The notes beneath the pieces were generated by a model, which was given only the letters and a program-made list of their open reading frames with translations, searched no databases and had not been told where the DNA came from. Source: Arthrobacter sp. AZCC_0090 (GTDB taxonomy: Bacteria > Actinomycetota > Actinomycetes > Actinomycetales > Micrococcaceae). From it: a DNA stretch of 64,000 nucleotides. Position 1 is the stretch's first letter. Every line of letters starts with the position of its first letter. A program made the translations under genes and the position numbers. Shown in pieces: positions 63,267 to 64,000 of the stretch. The DNA is taken from assembly GCF_014207375.1 (NCBI RefSeq), contig NZ_JACHEE010000003.1, positions 62,001 through 126,000 on the forward strand, written 5' to 3'.

Positions 63267-64000
63267 GTTCCCGACGCTCGTATTCGTCCCGACGCCCTTA
63301 TCTGCTGAGGGCTACAATCGCCGTTCTTGCAGTCCTCGTGGTTGTCCTCAGTTCCTGCGCGCAAATCCCACGCTCCGGTCCAGTGGGGAAGAGCAAGGAC
63401 GAAAGCGCGGGCAACCCGAACGCTCCCGTCTTCTTCCCGCCGCCGCCCCACCCCGGAGCCAGCCCCGCGTCCATCATTGAAGACTTCTACGGTGCTGGCA
63501 GCGGCTACGAAGGCGACTATGCTGTGGCCCGGCAGTACCTGACGCAGTCGCTATCCGTCAGCTGGAAATCCGATAAGCGCACACTCGTTTTCCGCAAAGC
63601 GACAGTCGTCAAAACCGGCGTGGAAAATGAGTTCAAGTACCAGCTCGATCTCGCTTACGCCGTCGACGCCGACGGTGTTGCCTCACAGTTTCCTGAGGGA
63701 ACCACTGAGACAATTCCGGTGACTTTGGAACAGGTCGACGGCGAGTGGCGGATCTCAGCAGTTCCGGACGGTACAGCGATCCCGGAAGAGACGTTCAAAG
63801 TCATCTATGCGGCCCAGCCCATCTATTTCTACGACCCCACTTTTGCGTACGCGGTTCCGGATATCCGCTGGTTCATCAAGAAGAACACCGTCAAGGCGAT
63901 GACCAGTGCATTGCTAGCCGGTCCGGCGCCTTACCTGCGGGGCGCCGTCGTCAGTGCCTTTCCTTCGGGCATGAAGCTGGCCAGGGAATCGGTGCCCGTT
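63263..64000 (+). CDS. lpqB: Lipoprotein LpqB, 3' end cut by window edge
   Basis: The first 246 codons of lpqB, open to the window end. A signal peptide ([18 protein letters not shown]) ends in an LSSC lipobox, followed by [10 protein letters not shown] as in other LpqB. The visible part is the N-terminal domain and the start of the GerMN-like region ([25 protein letters not shown]). The ATG overlaps the mtrB stop (ATGA). In actinobacteria LpqB acts with MtrAB in envelope control. Confidence 0.92.
   Translation, partial: MSSRRSYSSRRPYLLRATIAVLAVLVVVLSSCAQIPRSGPVGKSKDESAGNPNAPVFFPPPPHPGASPASIIEDFYGAGSGYEGDYAVARQYLTQSLSVSWKSDKRTLVFRKATVVKTGVENEFKYQLDLAYAVDADGVASQFPEGTTETIPVTLEQVDGEWRISAVPDGTAIPEETFKVIYAAQPIYFYDPTFAYAVPDIRWFIKKNTVKAMTSALLAGPAPYLRGAVVSAFPSGMKLARESVPV

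Overview
The window is a 64 kb stretch of high-GC actinobacterial chromosome, most likely from Arthrobacter or a close relative in the Micrococcaceae. The evidence is the gene families and their order: AdnB-type helicase-nuclease, NudC, UvrD2 with a tetracysteine/HRDC tail, a UPF0182 membrane protein, MtrA-MtrB-LpqB, a RskA-like anti-sigma factor and a PIG-L deacetylase. Many GTG/TTG starts and ATGA/GTGA stop-start overlaps fit the same group. There is no prophage, insertion sequence, CRISPR array or rRNA operon. Both ends cut genes: adnB on the left (5' end missing) and lpqB on the right (3' end missing).

Layout. (1) 1-14.75 kb is a DNA-repair and housekeeping block: adnB, an APH-fold protein, nudC, uvrD2, a YgjP-like metallopeptidase, a DUF2342-type protein, a PDZ-Lon protease and UPF0182. 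This gene set, as I recall it, matches the M. tuberculosis Rv3202c-Rv3193c neighbourhood. (2) 14.99-15.34 kb holds two initiator tRNA genes in tandem, each with its own terminator. (3) 15.4-19.3 kb is an accessory operon: a structured leader, an 81-residue Trp/Cys-rich membrane peptide, an ABC ATPase, a 97-residue membrane protein, an ABC permease and an M50-like intramembrane metalloprotease. This is the best candidate in the window for an undescribed system. (4) 19.5-24.1 kb has a VOC protein, a first etfBA pair behind a palindromic operator, a cytochrome-b-like membrane protein and an acyl-CoA dehydrogenase. (5) 24.1-29.0 kb has pspA, a TPM-domain protein and a divergent HtrA protease.

(6) 29.2-31.8 kb has a second, housekeeping-type etfBA and a PIG-L deacetylase. 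(7) 31.8-33.9 kb is a gluconate kinase/permease operon. (8) 33.9-41 kb has a MerR/TipAS-like regulator, an ECF sigma/anti-sigma pair, trmL, a J-domain protein, a lipid kinase and a lipoprotein. (9) 40-45 kb is a redox/sulfur region: a DoxX protein and a SufR-like regulator are divergent, followed by a cysteine desulfurase, an FAD reductase and mnmA. A 27-bp operator-like element is repeated in front of both doxX and the reductase. (10) 45-52.6 kb has a thermolysin-like metalloprotease without a signal peptide and a complete dipeptide/oligopeptide ABC importer. (11) 52.7-60.5 kb has a chorismate mutase, a MetE-like protein, a DUF4166 protein and the DUF58-MoxR-DUF4350-DUF4129-membrane protein operon. 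(12) 60.6-64 kb is mtrA-mtrB-lpqB.

How the parts work together. The cysteine desulfurase can supply sulfur for MnmA thiolation of tRNA. Each ETF can pass electrons from flavoprotein dehydrogenases, and the first set carries its own dehydrogenase and a predicted haem membrane protein. GntK and the GntP-type permease take up and phosphorylate gluconate. MtrAB-LpqB and the MoxR/DUF58 operon are envelope functions. All calls come from reading translations and motifs; no database search was run.
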